From contig JBJHCE010000002.1 of assembly GCA_050485865.1 (NCBI GenBank), forward strand, positions 1 to 64,000: a stretch of DNA of 64,000 nucleotides, read 5' to 3'. Under the pieces are notes generated by a model that did not search any database, was not told the origin of the DNA, and saw only the letters and a list, made by a program, of their open reading frames with translations. This document shows, one piece after another, positions 8,421 through 16,787 of this stretch; position 1 is the stretch's first letter; the number at the start of each line of letters is the position of its first letter. The stretch is from SKNW01 sp050485865. Its GTDB lineage: Bacteria; Gemmatimonadota; Gemmatimonadetes; Longimicrobiales; Gaopeijiaceae. Position numbers and translations under genes: made by a program.

Positions 8421-9728
8421 TCACGTAACCCGCTCCCCCGTGCGGGTTCCGGCAAGTCGGGCCACGAAGTCCTCCGCCGGCAGCGACCGGCGCTCCATCG
8501 TGAAGACCCGGAGCACCCTGGAGGTCCGGTAGAACTCCTCGGCAAGGCGTGGCAGGTCGATGAGCCCGGGGCTCCCTGCCTCCCCGAGTCGCTCCACCCT
8601 GCCGGATCTCCGCCGCACCAGGAGGTCCAGTCCCAGCATGTGGCGCTTCGCGGGGTAGTCCACGAAGACCTCGCCAGGGGAGAGGTCGAGGTCGGCGGCA
8701 AGGGCATCCTCGAACCTCCTCCGTTCGGCCGAGCCCTCGCTCAGCCAGGGGGGGAGCTCCACCCCCGCGAGCTCAGGCGCCCCCAGCTCCAGGGCCCGCT
8801 TCGGGAGCCTCCGGTGCCGGAGTGCCGGGATCCACTCGGTCCCGATCCTCCGCACGGCGCCGCGCCCGTCCGCCTCCGCCCGCCGCCGGATGTCGTGCAG
8901 GAGCTCCTCGTCGGTGGGGCCAACCAGCTCTTCCGACGCCACGACCCCCGCCCCCACGGCGTCGTCCACGATTCTCTTGTAGAGCGCCGTGGCCGCCCGG
9001 ACCGCGTGGTGCCAGTATACGTTCCTGAACATCTGGACCTTGGCGAAGAGGAGCGACTCGATGGCGCTCACCGCCTTCTCGTCCACCCCCACCTCCAGGG
9101 CCCCCGAATCGGGATCCCGCAGGAGGAGGAGGCCCTGGAGGAGCCGGTCCACGTCGACCTGCCCGTAGGGGACGCCGCAGAACCAGGCATCGCGTCGCAG
9201 GTACTCCATCTTGTCGAGGTCGAGGCTCCCGCTCACGAGCCCGCGCAGGGGGTGGTGCGATTCGCCCCGGATCAGCGCGTGGATCTCCTCGGGTGCGGAG
9301 GCCCCGAGGGGGGCGAGGGCTGCGGCAAGCTCGGGTGATTGAAAGAAACGGAGGCTCACGGCCTCGTGGTCACCGGGGAGGCGGTCCGACTCCAGCTCCT
9401 CGAGGGCGTGGGAAAAGGCGTAGTGGCCGATGTCGTGGAGGAGGGCCGCGTAGGGGATCCGGTCCGCGCCATCCTCCGCCTCGGGAGGGAGGGGGCCGTT
9501 TTCCCTGAGCAGCCGGAGCGCCGTGCCCGCCAGGTGGTAGACACCCAGCGCGTGGTCGAAACGGGTGTGGGTGGCCCCGGGGTAGACCAGGTGCGCGAAC
9601 CCCAGCTGCCGGATGTAGCGAAGCCGCTGGTACGCCGCCGTGTCGACGATCCGGACCGCCACCGCGTCCAGGCGGATCGTGTTCCAGAGCGGATCACGGA
9701 CGATGCGGGGGGAGGGTTCCGGATGCAT
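8421..9728 (-). CDS. HD-domain phosphohydrolase (COG1078, dNTPase-like)
   Basis: A 435-residue HD-superfamily phosphohydrolase, related to SAMHD1-type and dGTPase-like enzymes that hydrolyse dNTPs to nucleosides and triphosphate. Metal ligands are visible: H59 in HTRFDHALG, the H98-D99 pair in ALLHDIGHYAFSH, and a downstream aspartate in SGSLDLDKMEYLRRD. The N-terminus (RIVRDPLWNTIRLD and RLRYIRQLGFAHLVYPGA) is typical of the COG1078 group. The substrate is not determined by sequence. It is transcribed divergently from the GIY-YIG gene. Confidence 0.9.
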   Translation of the reverse strand: MHPEPSPRIVRDPLWNTIRLDAVAVRIVDTAAYQRLRYIRQLGFAHLVYPGATHTRFDHALGVYHLAGTALRLLRENGPLPPEAEDGADRIPYAALLHDIGHYAFSHALEELESDRLPGDHEAVSLRFFQSPELAAALAPLGASAPEEIHALIRGESHHPLRGLVSGSLDLDKMEYLRRDAWFCGVPYGQVDVDRLLQGLLLLRDPDSGALEVGVDEKAVSAIESLLFAKVQMFRNVYWHHAVRAATALYKRIVDDAVGAGVVASEELVGPTDEELLHDIRRRAEADGRGAVRRIGTEWIPALRHRRLPKRALELGAPELAGVELPPWLSEGSAERRRFEDALAADLDLSPGEVFVDYPAKRHMLGLDLLVRRRSGRVERLGEAGSPGLIDLPRLAEEFYRTSRVLRVFTMERRSLPAEDFVARLAGTRTGERVT

Positions 9729-9863
9729 GCCCCGAGTCTACCCCCTTGCCCGGGGCGGAGCAATGCGAATCGGGGCCCTTTTTTCGGGGAGCCCGCCCAC
9801 CGCCTTGCCCGCCTCCCTCGATCGAACCACCTTGGTGAAGCCCCGGACCCGAAGAAAGAACGA

Positions 9864-11030
9864 ATGTCCAGCCCCCACCCCCGCCCGAACCTCCCTGCCG
9901 CCCTCGCGCCGGTTCTCGCCCGGATCCGCGCCGAGGCCCGGAATCTCCCGGGGGTCTACCGGTTCACCGGTCCCCGCGGGGAGCTCCTCTACGTGGGGAA
10001 ATCGGTGCGCGTCCGTTCGCGGCTTCTCTCGTGGTTCCGCTCCGGAGAGGGAAAGGGGCTCGAGCTTCTCCGGGTCACCCGGGGGGTGGAATGGGAGTAC
10101 GTGGGCGGCCCCTTCGAGGCCGTCCTGGCGGAGTTCCGGCTGATCCGGGCCATGCGACCACGCTACAACGTGGTGCACCGCCGGGAACGGCGTTTCGCCT
10201 GGGTCCGGGTCACCGACGGGCCGGCCCCCCGGATCGTGGCCACGCCCCGCCCCGGCGCGGGAGGGACGCGAAAGGGAGGAGGGCGCCTCTTCGGCCCCTT
10301 TCCCGCCCACCGCTCCCTCCCGGACGCGCTTCGCGACCTGGCCCACGTGACAGGGCTCCGGGACTGCCCCGATCGGACCCCCATTCGCTTCGCGGACCAG
10401 GGGGACCTCTTCGGCGATGGGAACCGCTCGGCCCCCCTCTGCCCTCGGGCGGAGCTCGAGAGCTGCCCGGCGCCCTGTGCCGGCTGGTGCACCGAGGGCG
10501 AGTATGCCGCCCGGGTCGCGGAGGCAGTTGCCTTCCTCGAGGGACGCTCCGAGGCCCCCCTCGAGCGGCTGGAGGCCCGCATGACGGAGGCGGCGGGGCG
10601 CCTTGCCTTCGAGGGCGCCGCCCTGACCCGCGATCGCCGGGAGCGCCTGGCGCAGCTCCGGGAGGGGATCCTCTCGACCCGCCGGGAGCTCGAGGGCCTC
10701 ACCTTCATCTACCCGACCGGGGACCCGGAGCGCCACTACCTGGTGGTGGAGGGACAGGTCCTGGGTACCTTCGAGCCCGCGGCCCCGGACGACGACGAGG
10801 CGTCTGCAGCCCTGGCCCGTCGGATCCGCGAACTCCTGGAGCGGCCCGCCCGGGGTGCGGAAGCCCTGGACCCCGCGGCACGGGAGGAGCGCTTCCTCGT
10901 GATGCGGTGGTTCCGGGCCCACCCCGACGAGCGCGCGCGGACCGTACCGGTCGGCTCCTACCTGGAGCGGCTCGACAGGGCCCTGCACCCCGGAGAAGAG
11001 GACCTCACCCCGACCCGAGCTCCCGGATGA
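9864..11030 (+). CDS. GIY-YIG nuclease, UvrC N-terminal-like (Cho-like)
   Basis: A 388-residue protein resembling the N-terminal half of UvrC. The GIY-YIG core is near residues 30-55 (GVYRFTGPRGELLYVGKS), with the expected arginine in SRLLSWF. Around residues 170-210 there is a UvrC-like cysteine cluster (CPRAELESCPAPCAGWC). No C-terminal RNase H or tandem helix-hairpin-helix domain follows, so it is not a full excinuclease subunit; the E. coli Cho protein is a comparable stand-alone version. GAAAG lies before the ATG. It overlaps the convergent EVE-domain gene by 26 bp. Probably makes single-strand cuts near damaged DNA; the exact target is unknown. Confidence 0.82.
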   Translation: MSSPHPRPNLPAALAPVLARIRAEARNLPGVYRFTGPRGELLYVGKSVRVRSRLLSWFRSGEGKGLELLRVTRGVEWEYVGGPFEAVLAEFRLIRAMRPRYNVVHRRERRFAWVRVTDGPAPRIVATPRPGAGGTRKGGGRLFGPFPAHRSLPDALRDLAHVTGLRDCPDRTPIRFADQGDLFGDGNRSAPLCPRAELESCPAPCAGWCTEGEYAARVAEAVAFLEGRSEAPLERLEARMTEAAGRLAFEGAALTRDRRERLAQLREGILSTRRELEGLTFIYPTGDPERHYLVVEGQVLGTFEPAAPDDDEASAALARRIRELLERPARGAEALDPAAREERFLVMRWFRAHPDERARTVPVGSYLERLDRALHPGEEDLTPTRAPG

Positions 11031-11472
11031 CCTGGAACTCCCCCGCCTCCACCGGCTGAACCGACAGCCGCTTCCGCCTGAGGAGCGCCATTTCCCGGAG
11101 CCCGGGGTGGTCCCTGATCTCCTGGAGGGGAACGAGTCTCGCAAAGCGTTCCACGAACTCCATGTCCACGAGGATCCACCGCGGATCCCCGGGCTCGGAC
11201 TTCGGGTCATGGTACGGGGAGGCGGCGTCGAACTGGAGGGGGTCCGGGTAGGGCTCCGAGGCCACCCGCGCGATTCCGGCCACCCCGGGTGGGTTCGCGT
11301 TCGAGTGGTAGTAGAGCACCAGGTCTCCCGGGCGCATGCGGTCCCGCATCAGGTTCCGGGCCTCGGAATTCCGGATTCCGTCCCAGGGGGTCCGGCCCTC
11401 GCGCTCCAGGTCCTCGATGGCGTAGACGTCGGCCTCGCTCTTCACGAGCCAGTGGTTCCTTCCTTCGGGCAT
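11005..11472 (-). CDS. EVE-domain protein
   Basis: A 155-residue stand-alone EVE (PUA-like) domain, a fold that binds modified bases in DNA or RNA. The diagnostic N-terminus is NHWLVKSEADVYAIEDLE, followed by WDGIRNSEARNLMRD, then PGDLVLYYHSN. It covers essentially the whole protein, as in bacterial and THYN1-like homologues. Its 3' end overlaps the GIY-YIG nuclease gene tail to tail by 26 bp. No modification enzyme is adjacent, so the ligand is unknown. Confidence 0.92.
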   Translation of the reverse strand: MPEGRNHWLVKSEADVYAIEDLEREGRTPWDGIRNSEARNLMRDRMRPGDLVLYYHSNANPPGVAGIARVASEPYPDPLQFDAASPYHDPKSEPGDPRWILVDMEFVERFARLVPLQEIRDHPGLREMALLRRKRLSVQPVEAGEFQVIRELGSG

Positions 11473-11626
11473 GTCCGGGCAGGGGTTCGGTTCTCGGTGG
11501 TTCCGGCCACCCCTTGGAGGGGGAGCGGGAGGGGCGCATTTCCCCACCCCGGTCCCCGGTCGGCGTTCCCGCGCCGCTCCGCGCCGCCCGTCCGGTCCGG
11601 GGGTGGAGCGGCGGGGAACACCGGCG

Positions 11627-12679
11627 TCAGTGCCCGTGATGTCCGTGGTGACCGTGGGCTCCCGGCCCCATGGCCCCGGGGCCGTGATGTCCTCCCACGG
11701 ATCGCTGCGCCTCGAGGTCAGCCAGGTAGCGGGGATCGGACCGGTCCGGCTGCGGCCACGCCGTACCCCGGGCGGGAAGGATGACCCCCCCGAGGGTGCC
11801 CATTCCCTCGCCCACCAGGGTCCGGCCCGTCGGGTTGTCGTGGACCGCCACCACCCGGTAGCGCCGGTCGGACCGAAGCGGGATTCCGCCCCGGAGGGCA
11901 AAGGTCCCCCGGGAAACCGAGATCACGTGCCCTTCCTCGTCGAGGATCGCCGTTCCGGTCCAGAGCACCCGGTTCCGCGACATGTCCTCGAGGCGGATTT
12001 CGACCCCGTACCGGTGCAGGTGCCCGCCCAGTCCGAGGATCCGGCCGTCAATCCCCGGGGTGATCTCCCAGCTCTGCTCCGATCGCCCCGGCGGAAGGTC
12101 GTAGGACGAGGACGAATCGGGATCCGTGACGTGGTGGAAGAAGGGGTAGACGGAACGGCGGCCCGGGGGACCGCCCCGACTGAACTCGAGAGAGACCCGG
12201 ACCGTCACGCCGGTCCAGGCGGAGGCGGTGGGGTTGTGGAGCATGGCCGCGACGAGAAGGGTGTCTCCCTCCGCCACCGGGTAGCCGAAGGGCCAGGGGA
12301 CGCTCCCTCCGCCCGTCTCTCCGCCGGCGCCCACGACCCGGAGCATCCACGGGTTGAAGAGGTCGCGCCGGGAAGGATCGAAGACCTGCACGTGGTGGAG
12401 GACTCCGGCGGGAACGGGCGCTCCGGTCGCGTCGACGACCTCGACGCGGAAGCCCTTCACCATTCCGCCCACGGGGAGCGCCACCTCCAGGGCCGGAGGC
12501 TGGGGGGTTTCGTGGTGGTCCGCGTGGGGTTCCAGGTCGACCGGGGTGAGTTCCACGGTGTAGCGGACCACGCTGGATCCGGGAGGCTGGGGTTCGCTCC
12601 CGACGGGGAGGACGGGAATGAGCACGAGCCCGAGTGCGGAAAGGAAGGGTACGAACCTTCGGCTGCGATGCGGGGACAT
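11627..12679 (-). CDS. Secreted copper type II monooxygenase-like protein (PHM/DBM fold) with His-rich tail
   Basis: A 350-residue secreted protein with a signal peptide (about residues 1-28). Candidate copper ligands follow the pattern of peptidylglycine alpha-hydroxylating monooxygenase: H95-H96 (VLHHVQVF), H148 (MLHNP), H220 and H222 (GGHLHRYG), and M293 (GEGMG). The spacings of 53, 72 and 71 residues are close to 64, 70 and 70 between the mammalian sites. A HxHxxG motif is present. The C-terminus is histidine-rich and ends in repeats of GHH, a likely metal-binding tail. GGAGG precedes the ATG at 12679. The gene lies 74 bp after the beta-barrel gene. The reaction is inferred; a non-catalytic copper-binding role is possible. 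Confidence 0.68.
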   Translation of the reverse strand: MSPHRSRRFVPFLSALGLVLIPVLPVGSEPQPPGSSVVRYTVELTPVDLEPHADHHETPQPPALEVALPVGGMVKGFRVEVVDATGAPVPAGVLHHVQVFDPSRRDLFNPWMLRVVGAGGETGGGSVPWPFGYPVAEGDTLLVAAMLHNPTASAWTGVTVRVSLEFSRGGPPGRRSVYPFFHHVTDPDSSSSYDLPPGRSEQSWEITPGIDGRILGLGGHLHRYGVEIRLEDMSRNRVLWTGTAILDEEGHVISVSRGTFALRGGIPLRSDRRYRVVAVHDNPTGRTLVGEGMGTLGGVILPARGTAWPQPDRSDPRYLADLEAQRSVGGHHGPGAMGPGAHGHHGHHGH

Positions 12680-12753
12680 GGGGACCTCCGGAAGCCTGGA
12701 CAAGGGAAACGGTGTGGGCGCCCGAGGGAGGCGCGCCCGTGGAACTCCGCCAC

Positions 12754-13686
12754 TCACCGGAGATGGCGGAAGTGTACTGCGGGACGAACCAGAATCCGAG
12801 GATTTCGCGTTTCTCCCCGGGTCGCATGGGCCACGAGGCCGCCCTCGACCCGGAGCGTTCCGCCCAGGTAGCGTGCCCCGAGCGATCCCGACGTCTCGCC
12901 CCCGGGGGCCCGGAAGGCATCGGCACCGAGGCTCCAGCGACGCACCGGTCGCCATGACGCCCCGCCCCGGACCCACCCGCCGGTTCCCACACCCAGGTGC
13001 ACCGTGCGGGGACCCCGGCTCCAGGCGGCCTCGACCCCTCCCGTGGCACCGCCTCTCCCTCCCTCGGGCACGAGGGCCACGAGCACCTCGGTGGCGAGAT
13101 CGACAGGACCGAACCGCCCGAGGTCGTAGCGACCGGTAGCGATTCCTGCCCGCTCCGTGCCTCCCCGGTGGGCCACGCCGCCGGCGGAGAGGGAAAGCCG
13201 TTCCGAAACCGCCACCGTGGCCAGGACCGCGGCGTCGGGAATCGTGCCGGGGAACGGGCGGGAGAACCCCGGGGCGAGGCCGGGTCCCTCGGGGGCGCGG
13301 CCAGCAAGGTGTCCGGCCCGCGTCGCGGTGAGGAGCGCGGGGGGGGTTGGGTCGCCGGCCCAGAAGCGGGCCTCCCGGACGGTGCCGGGGAGCTCCGAGG
13401 AGCGGACCACGGTGCCGGCGGGCACGGACCGGACTCCCCCTTCCACGAGGGCGAGCCGGAGCTCCCCGTCGGGCCCCGCGCGGTGGACCATCCGCGCCCA
13501 GAGGACGTCGCCGCAGGCGAGCTCGACCCGGAGCACGCGACCCTCGGGGAGGACCTGCACCGGGAGGGGGTCGGGAAGGACCGCGGCCTGGGCGGCTGCG
13601 GCGGCGGGAACGAGGACGGCGAGAAGGAGGATCGCCGGCGCGACCCGGGAGCGGCACCGGTGGAGAGAATCGGTCAGGGCGTTCAT
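12754..13686 (-). CDS. Predicted secreted or outer-membrane beta-barrel protein
   Basis: A 310-residue protein with a signal peptide ending near AAAAAQA. After a domain of about 90 residues, the rest alternates short amphipathic beta strands separated by glycine-rich turns, as in small outer-membrane barrels: ERLSLSAGGVAHRG, PVDLATEVLVALVPEG, GVEAAWSRGPRTVHLGVG and so on to RPAVHFRHLR. No named family recognised. It precedes the PHM-like gene by 74 bp on the same strand and likely shares its transcript. An ACGACGTAG element lies about 100 bp upstream of the start. Confidence 0.6.
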   Translation of the reverse strand: MNALTDSLHRCRSRVAPAILLLAVLVPAAAAAQAAVLPDPLPVQVLPEGRVLRVELACGDVLWARMVHRAGPDGELRLALVEGGVRSVPAGTVVRSSELPGTVREARFWAGDPTPPALLTATRAGHLAGRAPEGPGLAPGFSRPFPGTIPDAAVLATVAVSERLSLSAGGVAHRGGTERAGIATGRYDLGRFGPVDLATEVLVALVPEGGRGGATGGVEAAWSRGPRTVHLGVGTGGWVRGGASWRPVRRWSLGADAFRAPGGETSGSLGARYLGGTLRVEGGLVAHATRGETRNPRILVRPAVHFRHLR

Positions 13687-13785
13687 CGTGCACCTCGGGG
13701 TCGGGGATTCGACTGCTTCTCCCTGAACGATGCCTTCACGGGCGGGTTCCCGGCCTCGTGCAGATGACCGATTCCGCGCCGGGGG

Positions 13786-13794
13786 ACGACGTAG
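13786..13794 (+). promoter_or_regulatory. Possible extra copy of the ATGACGTAG operator element
   Basis: Reads ACGACGTAG, matching eight of nine bases of the element repeated at 16959-17043. It lies about 100 bp upstream of the beta-barrel gene start. A match this short could be chance. Confidence 0.3.
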
Positions 13795-13838
13795 TCGAGG
13801 GTGCCGGATGCCGCAGTGGACCCTCGCGGCAGGCATGC

Positions 13839-16787
13839 TCAGACGATCCGGAGGAGGAGCCTCCCCAGGAACCTCATCCAGTCCGGAACGGGGGGGAGGA
13901 GCGCGTCCATGTCCTCCACCCGGTCCAGCCACCGGGTCCCCCCCGTGAGAAGGAGAAAGTCGAGGAGGGCCACCCCGGCCCCTCCCCCGGAAACCAGGGC
14001 CACGGCCTCTCCGTCGAGCGCCATGCTCCGGACGTTCTTGTTCAGCGAGCCCACGACGAGGTGGAGGGGTGCGTCGGGGCCCACGACGCCGGCGAGGATC
14101 CGGGACGCCTCGTCCTCGTTGACCTCGCCCCGGGCCAGTTCCTCGAGGAGCACCTCCGTCCGGGGGTCGCCGCCCACTCCGGCGAGGAACGAGGCCGGGG
14201 CGAAGAGCTGGGTCTTGCTGTGGAGGCGGGGGCCCCCGTGCCCCGCCCCCGGGGACCGCTCCCCGGCAGCGGGCGAGAGGGTCGGCCCACCGCCCGTGCC
14301 CCCTGCGAAGGGGGCGAGCGACGAGGGAAGCTCGCCCCCGGCCAGGGCGGTGCGGAGTTCGTGGACGCGCCCGGCGCCGTCGTCGGAGGCGCTCTCCCGG
14401 GCGTAGAGCCCCACGGCGAGACTCCCGCCTGCGCCTCCGATGGCCTCGCCCAGTACGTCGCGGGCCACGAGAAGCGCGGTCAGGAGCTCCCGGGACTCCG
14501 ACATGGGGAGAAAGGACGGCTGGGGCGCGTGGGAGAGGGCCGGGGCCACGACCACGACATGGCAGCCCCGGAGCGCTGCGCTCAGGAGCTGGGCCATCCA
14601 CTCCGGGCTCGTCCAGAGGGAATCGGGGACGTAGAGAACGGTGCCGGGAGGGAGGAGATCGTAGAGGAGCATCTGCACGAAGGACGCATCCTTCCGGCCC
14701 CAACCGGTGCGGTTGTGGAACTGGAGCACGCGGGCCGTGCCGGAGCCCGCCTGGATCTCGCCTCCCGCCCCCTCCGCCCGGGTACGAAGGAATCCGGGGA
14801 GGCGGTCCCCTCGCATCCCATGTGCCTCGAAGAGAATGCGGAGCTCCTCGAGCGCCTGGAGGGCACCCGGCCCCTGGACCAGGATCGAGCGATCGTCCCA
14901 GGTGGGGTCCACGTAGAGCTCTCCCACCCCCTTCCCGCCGAGGATCACCTCGCCCGCGTCGGGGTCAGCCGGGTCCAGGTCCCGGAGTACCATCTTGCGG
15001 TGGTCGCGCATCAGGTTGTCGGCGCCCACCGGAAAGCCCAGGAGATCGGTGGAGCGGAAGGAGAAGTCCGAGGGATTCGTCACGTTCACGTGGACCCTGA
15101 CGAGCTCCCGTACTCCGTCGGGGCCCTTGATGCGGAGCACTTCCTGGAGTGCCGGGGACCGGTCCACGGCGTGGCGGAGTGCCTCCTGCGCGGCCCGGAC
15201 CCGGGGCTCGAGATGCGCTGCGTCTCCGGGGATACGTGGGGTCCGGCCCAGCGGGTCCTCGAGGAAGTCCAGCCAGCGGCGGCCTCCGGTCTCCTCGTAG
15301 TAGAACTGGTCGACGACGAGAACGAAGACGGGGAACGGGTCCCCCGCGTCCAGACGGTGCACCGCGTCGAGGAGGGCCGCCAGGTATCCATCGACAACCA
15401 GTTCCAGCCCCACGAGGTCGGGGGCCCCGTCGTCGTTCACCGCCCGGACGTCGTGGACCCACAGTGCGTGGAAGCGCCGGGTGTCCCGGATCGTGCGGAG
15501 GACCTCGGTGCGGAACCGGGCGCCTCCGAAGTAGTCGACCCGGTTGCCCTCGGTCCAGGTACGGCCGGTGGCGTGGGCCACGAGGGCGTCCACCTGGGCG
15601 TGGGATGCGTGCTCGGAGGGGTGGAGGACGAGGGCGAGGGGGAGCCACTGCACCCGGACGTCGCGGGTCCACCCGGCGAGGTCGGCGCGCACCGCCTCGA
15701 GGCCGGCGCCCCACGCCCGGAAGAAGGCCACGGTGCGCTGGCGGCTCGCGGGGGAGATGGGGCCTTGGGACCCCCCGGCCAGGAGGGAGTCGAAGACGAG
15801 GGCCGCTCCTTCCACGAGGCCGTCGAGGCGATCCGGGTCGCGGAGCCTGCCCACGGTGGCGTTGTAGGGAAGGACGACGTGGTCGCGCATGGTGGCGCGG
15901 GCGAGCTCGGCCAGGGGGGCGGGGGGCACCCCACCCCCCGAGGCGGTGGCAAACCCGCGGACCAGGGCATCGTGGTAGTGCTCCACCTCGCCCGGGTATC
16001 CACCGGGCCCGCCGAGGCGCCGGTCGCGCTCGGCCCGCTCCAGGGAGAGGAGTTCAAGGATCTGCCTGGAGCGGAGGACGCGCTCGTGGCTGCGGATCCC
16101 GGTGCGATCGGTGAACCAGTAGAGGTTGTGGAGGGTGGCGAGCCAGGCCATCGACTCGAGGAGGCGGGCCTCCTCGTCATGGAGCTCCGGGGGCAGGGGG
16201 CCCTGGGCGAGCCGGCCTGCGGGGAGGCGTGCTCCGGTCCCGCGGGCGCGGGTGCGTCCCTTCATGGAGGATCCGATGGGCGCGCTCAGCCCCAGGCGGA
16301 AGCGATGTCCGCCCTCCCGGCTCCACCCCACCTCCAGCATCCCCCCGGGAAGGGGCCATCCGCCGCGTGAGGGCGGGAGGGTCAGCCCGAGCCGCGGATG
16401 GGGGCCGGCTTCCGGGTTCCATCCCACCCCTCCGTGGAGAAAGAAGGGTGCGGACTCGAGGAGGACCCGGGCATCGGGGTCGACGGCGCTGCCGCGGATC
16501 GCCGCGCCCCCCTCAAGGCGGACACGGAGGAGCCCCGCGACCGGGTGGAGGAGATGGCGCCCCGCGGAAAGCGAGATCTCGCCCCCGCCCCCATGGAACC
16601 CGGCGTCCGTGGCGATCGAAGCGAGGCCCCGGAGGGTCCAGACCGGAGGCTGGCCCAGGGGGACGAAGGGCTCGGGATGCTCGGCGGCGGGGAATGCTGC
16701 GGGGAATCGTGGCACCGGATCCGGTGCGGGGACAGAGATCGTGTCTGCCCCCAGGAGCGCTCCGATGGCGAGGATAAGGGAGGTCAT
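13839..16787 (-). CDS. Large divergent phospholipase-D superfamily protein with N-terminal beta domain
   Basis: A 982-residue protein. A hydrophobic N-terminus (MTSLILAIGALLGA) suggests export. Residues about 45-175 are glycine-rich beta strands like a barrel or sandwich. A helical middle section follows. Residue 596 begins a complete HKD motif, HRKMVLRD (H596, K598, D603), followed by VILGGKGVGELYVDPTW. The second motif begins at H856 (LHSKTQLFA): H856 and K858 are present but the expected Asp is Ala863, and about 50 residues separate it from VVGSLNKNVRSMALDGE, far more than usual. The family cleaves or transfers phosphodiesters, often phospholipids. Catalysis is uncertain because one half-site is incomplete. 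Confidence 0.7.
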   Translation of the reverse strand: MTSLILAIGALLGADTISVPAPDPVPRFPAAFPAAEHPEPFVPLGQPPVWTLRGLASIATDAGFHGGGGEISLSAGRHLLHPVAGLLRVRLEGGAAIRGSAVDPDARVLLESAPFFLHGGVGWNPEAGPHPRLGLTLPPSRGGWPLPGGMLEVGWSREGGHRFRLGLSAPIGSSMKGRTRARGTGARLPAGRLAQGPLPPELHDEEARLLESMAWLATLHNLYWFTDRTGIRSHERVLRSRQILELLSLERAERDRRLGGPGGYPGEVEHYHDALVRGFATASGGGVPPAPLAELARATMRDHVVLPYNATVGRLRDPDRLDGLVEGAALVFDSLLAGGSQGPISPASRQRTVAFFRAWGAGLEAVRADLAGWTRDVRVQWLPLALVLHPSEHASHAQVDALVAHATGRTWTEGNRVDYFGGARFRTEVLRTIRDTRRFHALWVHDVRAVNDDGAPDLVGLELVVDGYLAALLDAVHRLDAGDPFPVFVLVVDQFYYEETGGRRWLDFLEDPLGRTPRIPGDAAHLEPRVRAAQEALRHAVDRSPALQEVLRIKGPDGVRELVRVHVNVTNPSDFSFRSTDLLGFPVGADNLMRDHRKMVLRDLDPADPDAGEVILGGKGVGELYVDPTWDDRSILVQGPGALQALEELRILFEAHGMRGDRLPGFLRTRAEGAGGEIQAGSGTARVLQFHNRTGWGRKDASFVQMLLYDLLPPGTVLYVPDSLWTSPEWMAQLLSAALRGCHVVVVAPALSHAPQPSFLPMSESRELLTALLVARDVLGEAIGGAGGSLAVGLYARESASDDGAGRVHELRTALAGGELPSSLAPFAGGTGGGPTLSPAAGERSPGAGHGGPRLHSKTQLFAPASFLAGVGGDPRTEVLLEELARGEVNEDEASRILAGVVGPDAPLHLVVGSLNKNVRSMALDGEAVALVSGGGAGVALLDFLLLTGGTRWLDRVEDMDALLPPVPDWMRFLGRLLLRIV

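Noticed and set aside
13347..16370. A 1007-codon open frame on the plus strand opposite the PLD-like gene
   Set aside because: Codon pattern is a GC-rich shadow; the translation is low-complexity Pro/Arg/Gly/Glu without motifs, while the minus strand has HKD motifs.
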